A stretch of DNA of 56,264 bases, from contig JASWJB010000295.1 of the NCBI GenBank assembly GCA_032433595.1, forward strand, positions 1 to 56,264, read 5' to 3'. The notes below the pieces were generated by a model that ran no database searches, was not told the DNA's origin, and saw only the letters and a program-made list of their open reading frames with translations. The stretch's first letter is position 1; each line of letters opens with the position of its first letter. This document shows positions 35,020-46,231 of the stretch, in pieces. A program made the translations under genes and the position numbers. This DNA is from Conoideocrella luteorostrata. Lineage: Eukaryota > Ascomycota > Sordariomycetes > Hypocreales > Clavicipitaceae.

Positions 35020-35759
35020 CGACTACTACGAGTATCCAAGTTGAAGTATAAAGGGAACAGAAAAAGACGAGCTCGACAAAGCTAATTTTGCTCGCTGATG
35101 ATCGTGAATGATGGCGAGAGTATTGACCGAGTGACGGAGTATACACTGGCTCAGCCCGTTGCGCTTCCTAAAACTGGATGGTTGGTTTCCTTTGCGGTAA
35201 ATTCCGTCCGACGACAGACATGCCCCGTAATGACGACCTTTTTAGGTATGAATGAGCAACTTGGATGGTGGATCGAGTATTCACGGATGTAGTAGCGAGT
35301 ATATTCTTGGGTGGTGCGGAACGTGGGAACCATAGCTGTACAGGGTCTAGGGCTATATTTACTCTTTTCCGGTTGCAGCTAGTCCGCCTAGATAGGACCA
35401 TCAAGCTCCGCCTCAGCGATAGACAACACTCCCTTTAGACTTGTAAGAATTACGCTTGCCCGGTGTGGGGGCAGAACAGATAGTAACATGGCTGAGTGCA
35501 GAGCCCGCCCTTCCGCCCCAAACAATAGCATCGTCCACTGAGACGTTCAAGTTGCTATCGCTCAGAAGCTTCAGCACAACAGCACTCATTACACTAGACT
35601 CCTTGAGCGAGTGTCGAATCCATGAATCCTGCGGAGCCTTTTCAGAGCTTGGTCAGAGCGTACGTTCATTGCCATCAATGGACTCATCCGCATTTTGGTC
35701 ATTGGAGCCAGCAACTGCCTTGAATACTGACAAAGCCCCCCGCGTGCACTCGGATATGC
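35020..35759. other. No gene seen
   Basis: Short frames only. Nothing recognised. Confidence 0.4.
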
Positions 35760-37231
35760 CCACGTGAAAGATCAGCCAGCAGTCCATCATCAGGCAATGC
35801 GAGACGTAACGCCTCGACGCTCTCGAACGGCTTCGTCTTTAAGGTAATGGATGCGGGCTCAAGTCCATCGGACATTGCCGTTCGTTTTGCCTCGCCTGCA
35901 GTGCTGGTCGACCGCAGCATGACCCGGTTGACGCCATTCTCTACCGGCAGACTGGTCGAGAGTATATAATTGTTTGGCCTTTGTGCGATATCCCCTCTCC
36001 ACGTCGCCTTACCCAACAGTTCAAGGCGAACGAGATTCGACGCCGAGGGACATCGATGGTCGTCTTTGTCAACAACTTCGACATTGACAAGTGCAATATC
36101 AGCCCCCGTGGTCTGGGAGCCGGCCGGTGAGAAGTTCAAAACGAGCCGAATTGTGACGGGTTCTTCCGCGATCGTCCGGATAGAAGAACTCTGCCCGACC
36201 GGTTTGAGGTAGCCCCTGGTGTCGATTTTACCAGCTGGCCAAGTGACATTACTGAACTTGAACAAAAAAAAATAATGCGTTTGCGTGCCTTGACCCATGC
36301 TTTTGCCGTTCACTAGTAGCTCGATTATAGTTTTAGTGACCGATGAGATGCGTCAGAGGCTTCTCCGCCTCGACCAAAGTATCCCATATAACTTGGTGCG
36401 CATACCATGCGTCCTTCTGTTGGCGCATAGCATCTACCTCGCTCGACCGACGAACGATTTCCACGCCACGATGATGAGTTTGAGAGTCAGAGGATATGAT
36501 GTTCGTGCCACCGGCATTGACTCTCAAGCTAGTCCCCGGCCGGCTTTCATAGGATTCGGCCCACCGAATAACATTTTCGATGGCTTGGTTGTCCTGGTTT
36601 CGGTTATACACAGGCCCTTCCCCAGCTCGAGATGTTGCGACTGTTATCAGCCAACAGAGTTTCCCTCCTTGTCACCAGATGGCACCGCCGGAAGCAAATC
36701 AAGGCGGTCGAGTGACTCTACATCCTGCTTTGAGGGAGTAACATGCATCCACCTAGCAAAACTTCCGCTTCCCTCTACGATGAGTCTGTTGGAGAAATCA
36801 GAAAGCCAAGCTGGCACCACGGAGCCGAGAGCAGGCCACCCGATTGTTGAGCGCTGGGCGTACCCTTTCAAGTGCAGCAATCGGTCATTTAGCCTGAACG
36901 CGCCATACGCAAACTGTGGGTTGCACAGGGTTGTGCAACGATCTAGATCGTCGGCTTCAAATGCAATATATTGAATACGTCTCTGTCTATCTAAGAAGAA
37001 GGAAACAAGTCAAGGTGGGAGGCTCGATATCGCCGTATAATTATCGTAGCCGAAAGGTGACCACGTGACTCGCTCCGTGCTTCTTATTGTGCTTGGCGGG
37101 ATTCCAACACAAACCTTGTCCGACGGAAACCAGTACGTGTCTTGACGATATGGACAGGCGTACCATTAACCTTGATAATTGTCTCGACGGTTTAAAGGCA
37201 GCGGTGGCCACAGCTTCAAAATTTTAAGCCC
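35760..37231 (-). pseudogene. Dead GH2 beta-galactosidase, cut by solo LTRs
   Basis: Minus-strand pieces match, in order, a fungal glycoside hydrolase family 2 beta-galactosidase: a KVNGTPVHIVKTRTGFR strand (about 37195-37115), then after an LTR the FAYGAFRLNDR / LKGYAQRSTIGWPALG part (36914-36650), then VYNRNQDN and SDSQTHHRGVE (36611-36333), then ELLVNGKSMGQG, NVTWPAGKIDTRGY, ADIALVNVEVVDKD and WRGDIAQRPNNYILS (36345-35790). The N-terminal domain is absent, frames shift at about 36640, a conserved GHW-NY site now reads a stop (taa), and sequence is missing between there and ELLVNGK. The solo LTR at 36915-37109 sits exactly inside the gene. The gene is non-functional. Confidence 0.9.
36915..37109 (-). 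mobile_element. Solo LTR (family I) inside the GH2 relic
   Basis: 195 bp, tgtgggttgcacagg...gggattccaaca, with perfect 5-bp target duplications caaac (36910-36914 and 37110-37114). Removing it and one duplication rejoins the GH2 reading frame. Confidence 0.95.
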
Positions 37232-37236
37232 GAAAC

Positions 37237-37434
37237 TGAAGCAGAAGCCCTGGTGGTGGTAGTCATATTCGCTCCCAGCGTTGTGACTGGCCAAGGTATT
37301 TATACCGCGATATTAGCTCTTTCCTGCTGACTTGTTTCGTCTTCTTGGAGAGACAAAGGCTATTGAATATATTGCATTTCCCATTTGAAGCTATTGGTAT
37401 CGATGCCGTTGCACAACCCCCTGTGCAACTTACA
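37237..37434 (+). mobile_element. Second solo LTR (family I, divergent) at the GH2 relic
   Basis: 198 bp. It starts tgaagcag and ends ccccctgtgcaacttaca, with perfect 5-bp flanks gaaac (37232-37236 and 37435-37439). The 3' half (ttgaatatattgcattt, tgcacaacccc) matches family I. The first 60 bp are much diverged. It is inserted opposite in orientation to its neighbour. Confidence 0.8.
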
Positions 37435-37485
37435 GAAACTCATTGACAATGCACCAGTTGGTGCTAGACAAAAAAAAAAATCTGG

Positions 37486-38070
37486 TCAAGCTCTTAACAC
37501 CCGCCAACAGCTCCAGCCGATAATATGAAGCCACCAGAAGGTCCCGGTCTGCCACGGAAAGGGCGCTTCTGTTTCGGTGCTCTTGCTCTCGCCGCATCCC
37601 ATTCTCCCTGTCATGACATTCTTGGGCACGAATCCGTAATGCTTCTCGTACCAGTCGACCCTTCGGGCGGCCTTTGCTTCCTTCTGTCTGGTTTTGTATG
37701 ATTGAACAGCCCCTATCGCTCGCGAAATGGGATTCTTGCTGTTGCTGCGACTGTCTGTTGATGGATACGGGGAGAGTGTCTAGTTTGGATGCACATTAGG
37801 AATATGCCTTTTGGGCCGATGGGGAGTAGCTGTTGCTCAACTCACCTCTTCATTGGCTTCATTGGCTGCAGTGTTGCAAGGTACCTCAACCTCAGACTGA
37901 GGTTGTTGGGTGGTTGTTGAGGATGTTAGTTCATCATGTTGAGTTGTTGCTGGTCGATCTTCGTACGGTGGCGGGGGGTCGCGATCGGAACATAGAGATC
38001 TAGGTCGGTTCATTTCTGCGTCATTGGCCGACATTGTGAAGTGGCGTAAGGGGCGATTATTTTTCTGCAA
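37486..38070 (-). CDS. Small hypothetical protein, 2 exons
   Basis: Exons 38070-37846 and 37779-37486 give 172 residues. The intron (66 bp) has a gtgagt donor, an aactag acceptor and phase 0. The N-terminal half is Ser/Thr/Gln/Pro-rich and disordered, with DPPPPYED. The second exon has a conserved-looking core, RRVDWYEKHYGFVPKNVMTG, and ends in a Trp-rich hydrophobic segment (FWWLHIIGWSCW) that may sit at a membrane. An internal ATG 12 codons in could be the start instead. I do not recognise a characterised family. The gene begins 52 bp beyond the second LTR of the GH2 relic at its 3' side. Confidence 0.65.
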
Positions 38071-39571
38071 GTAATGTTTCTGGGTGAGATGTAGACGCGG
38101 GAAACGGTGTGAGATGGGTTAAATAACTCGAAACTTTGTTGTCGACGCTGTCGGATCCGACGTCATTTGACGTAATGATGTAACCGTCTGGTTAGCTCGC
38201 TCCATGGGGGTGAGAATCGCCCGCACCACTCCACTGAGGGAGTAACGCTCTCTACGACTCAGCCTCGGCCGCTGCCAAGAGCAGCATCAGCCACGGTGTG
38301 GGTCACCACTTGTTCAGTCAATCTGGAGGCCCTCATGCCCCCATCCCAGTCGAGAATCCACACATCTTCAGGTATGACAAGGCTCAGCCTCCCTCTGAAC
38401 AAGGTTCCTTCTGCTGCGGTTACTCAATCAGTGGTGCTGTACGGAGTACGCCCCACGGAGTACTCCTTCGATCTTGCGGAGGGGATACTGTATTCAAAAC
38501 ATCTGAGCATTTAGTTAGGATCTTTTGGGATAAGATAGCTTCCTTGCCTCTTCTGCCAGAACGTCAGTACCAGCACCAGCCGTCTCAGCTGCCACCCGAA
38601 AGTACCATACGAAGCGAATCATTGGGTGGCGTACTACGGCAACGGCAACGGCCGGGAGAGGCACATCTGCCAGCTGCGACTTCATCAAGACCCTGGCAGG
38701 GCCGCCGTCCACAGCGGGGTCCACAGCCGGCAGCCCACCGGGTGCTCCAGCAGTAGAGAGTAGCATGAAGCATGCCGCAACTCGGCCATCGTCCCATGGC
38801 TGGTGATGCTCCGCGATGGACAACAACGGAGAAGATGTCATCCGCATTGAACAGTATAGCGCCTTTGAGCAAACGCACCGCGACGTACTGGCGACAACTA
38901 CGAGCGCAGCGAGATGCTGCAAGGGACGTGCCGGGGCTCTCGTCTCACAATAGCGACAATGCGGCAGACCAGGTTGTCGTGGGGCGGTTGCTGGTGCGCG
39001 CCTACCCGGCAATCCGCCCGCACAATCCGGAACGGGTACGGTCGATGAAATGAGAAACTATGGGGAGGCGTGTTGGAAGACTGTGAGGCTACGTTGCCAC
39101 GCCCTACCTCGTGTTCGTGCGCCAGCTGAGGCCTCACCTTGCTGCTGACCTAGTCGCGAGAGGGACACCGCAGAGTCTACGCCGGGGCCACAAAATTCGG
39201 CGGATTTCCACAGCGGACAACCAGCCGGACGGACAAGCGCCGCCACTTTCTCCAGCCACGCTGAAGTGGATTGTCGAATATGATATGATCATGGGCCTGT
39301 CCCACGCCTCGCTGTCCTTGCCAAGTGTCCTGTGTACTGACATGGAGCTGGAGCATAAAGCTCGTCTTTGAAGACTATTATTCTCTAATCTGGACAACTC
39401 TCCCATCCAACTTCGGTCGGATGCATTGGCTTTATTCATCAGCTGTTGTCGCGATTTGCGCCATCGTGACATGGGCTGTTTGTTGCCCACAACCGCTCTG
39501 CTCAATCCGGGCCGAACCCGAGAAGAACTTTCCGCGTTCAGGGCATTCCTTGTGGTTGGGATTCTGAGTCG
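38071..39571. other. Coding-like but unresolved stretch
   Basis: GC-rich sequence with several overlapping open frames of 80-165 codons on both strands (for example plus 38819-38950 from an ATG, MDNNGEDVIRIEQYSAFEQ). No frame is continuous and none has a recognised domain, so this may be a decayed gene. Confidence 0.3.
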
Positions 39572-40185
39572 TTGCGAAGTTTTCTCTGCGACAAGAGCCA
39601 TACTTGCGTGGCGACATTGTCTCTAGCTGACAAAAATGATGGCGTCTCCCAAACTGCCACCGTTAAATTCGACATTGTTCCAGGCCCATTCCGTAGGAAC
39701 GGCCTGAAGGACAGCCCCAGAGTCTGGCGCATCCAGACTTCAACCGAATCGAGGGATCGAATCGAGCTAGACGATACCTTTTCGGGCCTGACGCCTTTGT
39801 ATACACCGCCACCAGCGGACCACAAGATTGAGCAAGTTCAGCCCGGTCAAGGAAAGCGGCAAACGCTGATGGAGCAAGTGTCATCGCGATATGCGGTCTA
39901 GGGGGTCACGCTTTTGGATCATTCCAAGACAAAAAAAGAAGAGCATATGTGGCTGCGAGACTCGTTACGATTCGATATTACGCACGAACAGACCGGAAGA
40001 CCTTCTGGCGCGGATCCTGACCGTCGGATACGAATCAACTCTCGTGAACAGCGAAAGCATACAAAACTTCGAATACCTCGCGCTGTCGTTTCGAGACCAG
40101 TTGCTCTCGCCGGCGAATGCAAAATCTCGCAAGCCAATGCTTTTTATCGCGCACAGCTTGGGGGGCCATATTGTCAAAAAGGTGA
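39572..40185 (+). pseudogene. Dead alpha/beta-hydrolase domain of fungal NLR-like type
   Basis: Pieces in all three plus frames line up with the hydrolase (SesB/DUF676-like) domain found at the N-terminus of many fungal NLR-like and ankyrin proteins. They are a leader ending SGLTPLYTPPPADHKI (frame of 39572), then CGLGGHAFGSFQDKKRR (about 39892-39942), then MWLRDSLRFDI (about 39947), then LTVGYESTLVNSESIQNFEYLA, and the nucleophile elbow FIAHSLGGHIVKK (about 40140-40180). At least three frameshifts in 300 bp and no downstream NACHT or repeat domain show a dead fragment. In intact proteins the domain is thought to act as the effector of a non-self recognition system. Confidence 0.75.
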
Positions 40186-40799
40186 GCGACTCCCACCGGG
40201 AAAGTATGCAGCAGGCAAAATAAGTTATACCATATGCATGCTGAGTCTTAGTGGGACGCCTGAATGCGAGGTGTACTGCGGGTTACGTACAAAGCCTTCG
40301 TTCGCACTCATAGCTCCGTCTACCAAGACGAGCTCAAAACTGGGGTCCAGTTCCCGCCTCGAATTTGCCATCTATGCCTCCCCGGCGGAACAGGTTATGT
40401 ATTTTGTGGCCCTTTCAATTTATACCTGTTGCTTCTAACCAATTGCAGAGAATATGCACCGTCTTACACAAAATAAAGAGGCAAATTCGGGCATGGCATT
40501 TGCTGGTCCGCTCGTTGAAAAAAAATGTGTCATCCAAGCACCCGCCGTTGGCCACAAGCTTTTCGCCAATTAGCATTATCTAGAGGCTTCAGTTGAAAAA
40601 TATACCACCACTTCTCATACGCAAAGGACGGGACTACCTGGTGTGAAAATACTGTTCTTATTTCGTTATTGCCTTGTCCCAGGCGCCGCCGCACCTTGGT
40701 GAACGCATTGTTTTATACACTGTATCCTCGATCGTATGTTCTCACGTCAGCCACTACCCTCTCACCAAAGGAAAATTGGATACATGCTCGTCGGCCAAG
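40186..40799. other. No gene seen
   Basis: Probably debris of the preceding relic and unassigned sequence. Confidence 0.35.
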
Positions 40800-41036
40800 T
40801 GTTGGATAACACGTGTGTGAGTGGATGCGTGGATGCACGGGCAGCGAGAGAAAGAATATGTATGTAGCCTCTGGGCCTAAAGCAGGAATCCGAGACAGGC
40901 GTGTCTAGATTGTAGGGGTATTTATAGGGGGGTTTGGACAGGGCCGTCAGACGAGGAATTCTTCCTCAATCATCACTGTAGCACAGCTCTCCCCATCAAT
41001 GCAGATCAATTTGAACCTCTTCCTATCAATCCAACA
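40800..41036 (+). mobile_element. Solo LTR (family II), no target duplication
   Basis: tgttggataacacgtgtgtg...tatcaatccaaca. It is closely similar to 34784-35019. Flanks ccaag and acctt differ, so it may derive from recombination between two elements or have lost its duplication. It ends 60 bp beyond the stop codon of the gene at 41096. Confidence 0.88.
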
Positions 41037-41095
41037 ACCTTTGATTTTTGTAGCTAAGCGATTTCATTATCTTTCGATTTCTACCCCACTATAGC

Positions 41096-43533
41096 CTATT
41101 GAGGATCCTTTTCCCAGTCCATCGGGACGATATCTCCGGTAAAGACATTGTCCTCATAGTGATGATTATCACCAACCCACTGATTCATGTTGCCGAATTT
41201 CTTCATCCACAGCTTTTCCCCTCCCTCATCGCAAATTGCCGTAAAGTCAATGCCTAACCATATGTTAAGAATGTGACATTGTCCTTTATTGGATAAAACT
41301 GTAAAAGTACATACCTTGGGCGAGCCACCCGTCTGTCGACCCTTTTTTCCCCACATGGTCAAGTAGCTCTATCTTTGTAAGGTTGCGGAGGTCGACTTTG
41401 TCATGGCCATACGTGTCCTTCAAATCGATATTGCCCGATTTGGAGTCGCCCATGGTCAAGTCTTCCCCAAGAAAAATCGGTTTACCACCTCCAAGCTTAA
41501 ATGATATACGGCCGTCCGCTCCGGCGTAAAGACCATAACCTATCTTAAACCAGTAGTTTATCTCCTTAACCAAAGCGCAGGGTGGTGTCATGGACCAGTC
41601 CGAGCGAGAAACCGGTAGCCCCAATTTGTTTGGTATGGCCTGTAAATGGAACCCAGGAGGCATCTGGATGTTGATACCACGCGTTTAGCGCGACATTCTT
41701 ATCATGGTCAACCTTAAAGCCTGGGTCAACGCATTCTGCATGTAGTATGACATCTGTGGTTAAATGACAAGATTAGCTAAAGTTCAAGGAGCGCATATGT
41801 CTTCGATTATGAACACACCTTTAACCTTCCATTTGTCATTTATCAACACAGAAATCCAAGGGCCTTTAGCGGTAAGACTAATTAAATTAATGCCGTCGGT
41901 CTTAATTGTATCCGAGCCAAAATATGACTTCGTGTCAATAGGCATCTTCGTGTGAAATCCTCTCGAGGGATCTGTTACAATACTAAATTCAGCTTTGCCT
42001 GCTGGGCCCTCTATGATAGCTCCAAGTTCATCGTTTGTTCCGGCAAAAAAGTCCTCTGATAATGCAAACTCGAATTCGAGGTTCTTAATTTCTGTGCAAG
42101 GTGGCAGCAGTTTTGTAGACTGCTGGGTCGCGTTAAAGGCTTGCTCGTTTATAGCGTCGCGCGCTCGTTTACAATCGGGGACTAATTTAATCAGCCAAAG
42201 TAACTGTTAGCAAACTCAAACCTTGTAAAGTTTGGTATAGGCACCCACAATTATCTTTTTTTCATCTTTGGTTCTCAGCACGATGCTCCTGGTCGATAAT
42301 TTAGGTTTAGAATTGTAGCTGAGTACAAGAGCAAGAAGAGCAGCACAATCGAGCCCAGCGAAATTACCTGCTTTCAACTGTGCAAGATTTTCATCGTCGG
42401 TCGTCTCGTGAGCCTTCGGATCTCGCTCGCTCCCCTCCCCCTTCGAATTCCCAGACTGTGAGCTGTCTGCAGATCTGCTGCAACCAGGCCCGTCTGCTTG
42501 CCTCTTGCAATGGAGGATGGTAGCGACGTTGTTGGCATCCGAGTGATCTTCTAAGCGGACAAGTCTATTCGCTTCAAAGACAACACCTACAGTGATTGAA
42601 GTTCCTATAGCTCCGGCACTAGTGTTAAGATTTTGCTCATTCATATGAAGTTAAAAGCATTTATAGACAAACGAGAAGTGAACGAATCGAAAGAATATGA
42701 TGAGGTGTGACATCGAATCGATATCATGGCAATTGAGGGAGTTTGATTTGATAGACATGAACGTACCCTGAGCATTCTTGACTGTTATTTTCTTCCTCCA
42801 TTTCTTACCACTTTCATTCTTTAGTCTTTCCAACCCTTGCTTATCGGCCATGGCTTTAGCGACCTCTTTGCGGCTGATTTTCAAATTATTACTAGTTTCA
42901 AGAACTTCTGCCACTGGTTTACCAGACGGAGTTTTGAGATAATGGCCCTCTTGAATCTTTGCCTCCACATCATAAACAATTTTAAAGTTATCTTGCTCTA
43001 CGTGCTCTACAATGCCAATGAGAGTATCACTGGATGTCACGATCGCCCGAAATCTGCCAGGGTTCCTACCTCGTTCTTTATCGCGATTTTGCCTGATCTG
43101 ACCGTCATCTGATAAATTTAATTTTAAATTCAGTCTTTGCATTGTAAAAGTTGAAAAAATAAAGGCGAAGGGGAGAGGTTTACGCATAGATTAGAATATG
43201 AGTCGAGCCGGAGTTCTTTGAAATACCTTTTACCAAGTCCACCTCAATAAGCGCAGTTTTGGCACCAGCATCTGGGGTTTTGAACAGTTTGCCCTTCGTA
43301 GCTTGGCCGTTCTCTAAGCCTTTATTTACAAAGCCTGGCTTGCGAAAGGCAGACTTGATAGCTGTCTCAATATCTGAACTTGTCCATTTATCGTCACCAA
43401 GATTTATTTCAGAAGGAAGCCTGTCGCTTCCCTTAGGGCGTTCCAGGTCTCGTTTTGAAATGTTGTGGAGCTGAGGTATAGCGTTCGAGAGAACCACCAG
43501 CCCGAATACAAGTGCATGTTTCAGGCTGAACAT
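41096..43533 (-). CDS. Secreted multidomain effector-like protein, 6 exons, one probable frameshift
   Basis: Proposed exons are 43533-43184, 43134-42767, 42604-42245, 42181-41819, 41753-41315 and 41253-41096. The signal peptide is MFSLKHALVFGLVVLSNA. Exons 1-3 encode a Lys-rich N-terminal region of unknown fold with IVEHVEQDNFKIVYDV and ARD/coil-like helices. Exons 4-5 and 5-6 encode two related domains, each with a Cys, strands around FAGTNDELGAIIEG / YAGADGRISFKLGG, a Gly-Ser-Asp turn, a Trp strand (WISVLIND / STDGWLAQG), a phase-1 intron, and a terminal strand with Cys. The pattern suggests a PLAT-like beta-sandwich; this is inference. The exon 3/4 junction is the weakest (donor gtgcct). 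In exon 5 the frame changes near 41664-41680 with no possible intron, so the copy may be damaged or the sequence in error. Confidence 0.65.
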
Positions 43534-44665
43534 TTTACAAAAGAAATTGTGGCATATACCTGGTTCTGTTTATTGAAGGTATTTTGGAAAAAAAAAAAAA
43601 AATTAGTCTGCATCAAAAAGTAGAATTACATGGCGCTAACCAACGTTTTTATAGATGACTTCCAATCCGACTTTTCTTGGGGGGTTTGGGGTAAGAGGCG
43701 TCTGTTGGTGTTTGAGTAATAAGGGGCTCAACCGATTAGACCATCAAAGGTTCATCGGAGTCACCGTTCGCGTACTTTTGCCCCAGGATTTTGTGCTTTT
43801 TTTGTCCTCCTACCTTACCAAGCTGCTGGGTTTTCAAGCTGCCTACGCCAAAGTCCGCCGCAATCAAACTGTTTTGCGAACTTGAAACGGCCTTATGGTG
43901 ACGGAGATAAAGATATAACTGTTGCGTTGACTATTCTCCCGCCCCCCTCCCCCCAAAAATACATTTATTATCTCGATTGTAGATAACAATTTTTTTTTCG
44001 GACTTCTCTCTGGTTTAGGCTAACTTGAAACGACAACATTCGCCGGCTGTCTTTACTTGCGGACGTTTAAAGCGTGGTTACCCAACCCACCAAGGCCGTG
44101 CGCGCTTACTTGGGTGCTAACTTCTAACAGTCCGCCGACCATCACGCCATAGGGCAAAAGAATAGGGCTAATAACTACATTGATAGCAAGTATTATGTCC
44201 GTTCTAAAACTTAAATACGAACCCTAAATCCTCTTAAATCTTAGCTATCGGATGACCACAAGTTTTACCAGCCAGGTACATGCTATGATACGACATCTGA
44301 TCTTACATTAATCCCAAATATGATTCCTTTATTGAGCTTTTTAGTTCCCGGACCTTAGCCGATTAGACCGCTTTGATTACATTAACGAAAAAAGACTAAG
44401 GTGCCGGTGGAAAAACTTAAAGCTCTGCAATTTCAGGTAAAGTTTAGTGTTCCCTTATTAGTTGTTAAGGTGTGCACGGGCACGTGGCCCCGCTAATTCG
44501 ATAGCATATTGGGAGTCCCAGATAGTTAACGTCGCCCACCCACTTACCAGACACACCCACTTTCCGGATACACCCACTTTCCGGACGGTTTAGCTGTCAC
44601 AAGTGAGCAGCTATTGAAGGAGAGGATGAACAGACCGATTCTGGTGCCAAGGGCAGGCGGGAGAA
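43534..44665. other. No gene; short tandem repeat at 44535-44585
   Basis: acacccactttccgga occurs in three close copies at 44535-44585. The LTR-like start tgtcacaagtgagcagctat lies at 44597. A, C and T homopolymers lie at 43588, 43941 and 43991. Confidence 0.5.
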
Positions 44666-45775
44666 ATGGGATGTGACAACGACAGTCCACCACCTGGAGG
44701 TCAGAATGGCACTGGAGGTGGCAGTACTGGACGCAGGGGCACGTCCACATGGAGCAATAGTGGCGACGGCGGGGGGGGCAGACGATCCCTGCTAGCGACA
44801 AAGCTGCTGAGAACGGGTGGAAAGACAAGAGCTCCAGCGGAGGGAAAGGCGCTGGTGATGGCACAGGGCATCAAGAAGCTAGAACATTGGCCAGGGTCGA
44901 AACATCAGCGAAGGGCTGCAGGCCCGCCGAGTGGAAAGAGAACCACGGTCTCCCGGACGGGGGTAGTGACACGGCCTCCGATTTTTTCCCGACAGATCCC
45001 CGTAGAGTATGATCCTCTAACGGCTCCCTCGAGTTACCCGCACCTATGGCATCAAGCTCGCGATCCTTTCATCGAGAATGTACAAGTATGGGCGCTATTC
45101 CGCGGCAAGACAAGGAGGAACTCGTTCGCTTTTGAGATTCCAGGCGAGAGCGGCAGCCACATTGTACTATTGCCACCCGGCCCCTACAGAAAAATTGAAG
45201 GTCTCTACCGACAGAAGACTAACCAGGGATTGTTTGAAGTGCCTCATGGTGATCCGACAACGCTGGTAGGAAGGAGAATGAATGGCTATGGTAAGCCCAC
45301 TTGAAGTCGCATTTGGCATCACAAGCGGCGAGAAGAAAAACGCCGATACTTTTTATATATGGCACGAGGGAGAATTAGAGCGTTGGTTCACCTTGACGGA
45401 CGTCAGAAACAGCCTCGGAGCAGCCCAGGCCAGCCGGCGGCGTACCAACAACCTCTCCAGGGGCTTTCACTAGGGCAGAACCTGCTGCCATTGTAGCTTG
45501 TGCAGCCACATCTGGGCCTCCAAGGCCTAGGGCCATCGCAGCAGTATCAGCAACAGGTGGAGCAGTTGCGTGCGCAACAGCAGCAGCAACAACAGCAAAT
45601 ACAGCAACAACAACAGCAGCAGCAGCAGAGGGAGCAACAGATGCAACAGACGCAACAGACGCGCAACGAGTTGGCGAGAATTGATGATGTAAGAAACCGA
45701 CTTCAGCAGCAGATGTCGGGAATAGGAGGACCAGGATTTGTGCAAACTCCTTATATGTCGAGACTGGCATCCTAG
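44666..45775 (+). pseudogene. Decayed hypothetical gene with CAG/polyglutamine tract
   Basis: A first frame (44666-45304, 212 residues) is disordered and Gly/Ser/Arg-rich, then becomes protein-like (RQIPVEYDPLTAPSSYPHLWHQARDP, shown partly). It ends at a good donor (tatg|gtaagc). A second frame (to 45473) contains FYIWHEGELERWFTLTDVR and a third (from about 45420) is Gln/Pro-rich, but a TAG at about 45494-45496 separates it from the glutamine-rich tail (45500-45775). The shared composition across frames shows one ancestral protein broken by shifts and stops. No family is recognised. Confidence 0.5.
45573..45636 (+). repeat. CAG/CAA trinucleotide tract
   Basis: It encodes uninterrupted glutamines in the relic described at 44666-45775. 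This is the longest trinucleotide tract in the window. Confidence 0.9.
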
Positions 45776-46231
45776 GCACCGCAGCCTGGCAAATACTCAC
45801 TACAAATACAGGAGCCACCCACTCCTGGCGTTATATTCGTTTTGAGGTAGTGGCTGGCCCATCAACTTGAACCGCGGCCGTATGACTTCTACTCGGACGA
45901 TATTCGTAGTTTTAACAAATACAGCATGGTTGTTTTAATCATTGCCGCAACGAGCATGGCTCGATCGATCCGATTGCTTTTAGACTATGAACTGCGTACC
46001 GTTGTTCCTCCGAGTAGCTACAACTTCAAATTGCGAACCCTTTATGACGCCTTGACTATCGGATATTGGTCATAAGTTTGCCACATATCTGCCATGATTG
46101 CCCTTGGTGCTGGCTGCGTGTGAAAACGGGATAATCGACCTGCTCTCCATGAACTCAAGCCGAGACCAGCAGCGGGATTCTTTCCGTCAGGATTCGACCG
46201 TAGAGAGGCATAAATCGTCCGCCGAATGCAT
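45776..46231. other. No gene seen
   Basis: 3' side of the minus-strand membrane-protein gene. Nothing recognised. Confidence 0.4.

Noticed and set aside
36297..36974. 225-codon plus-strand frame
   Set aside because: It is antisense to clear GH2 beta-galactosidase sequence on the minus strand.
38515..39012. 165-codon minus-strand frame
   Set aside because: Ala/Arg/Pro-rich translation in GC-rich sequence with equally long plus-strand frames and no recognisable domain. Left as unresolved.
44666..45304. 212-codon frame as an intact gene
   Set aside because: It ends at a splice donor but the downstream pieces lie in different frames with a stop, so an intact gene cannot be supported; reported as a relic.
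45375..45818. 147-codon Ala/Val-rich minus frame
   Set aside because: Produced by reading the CAG/CAA tract in reverse; not a real protein.
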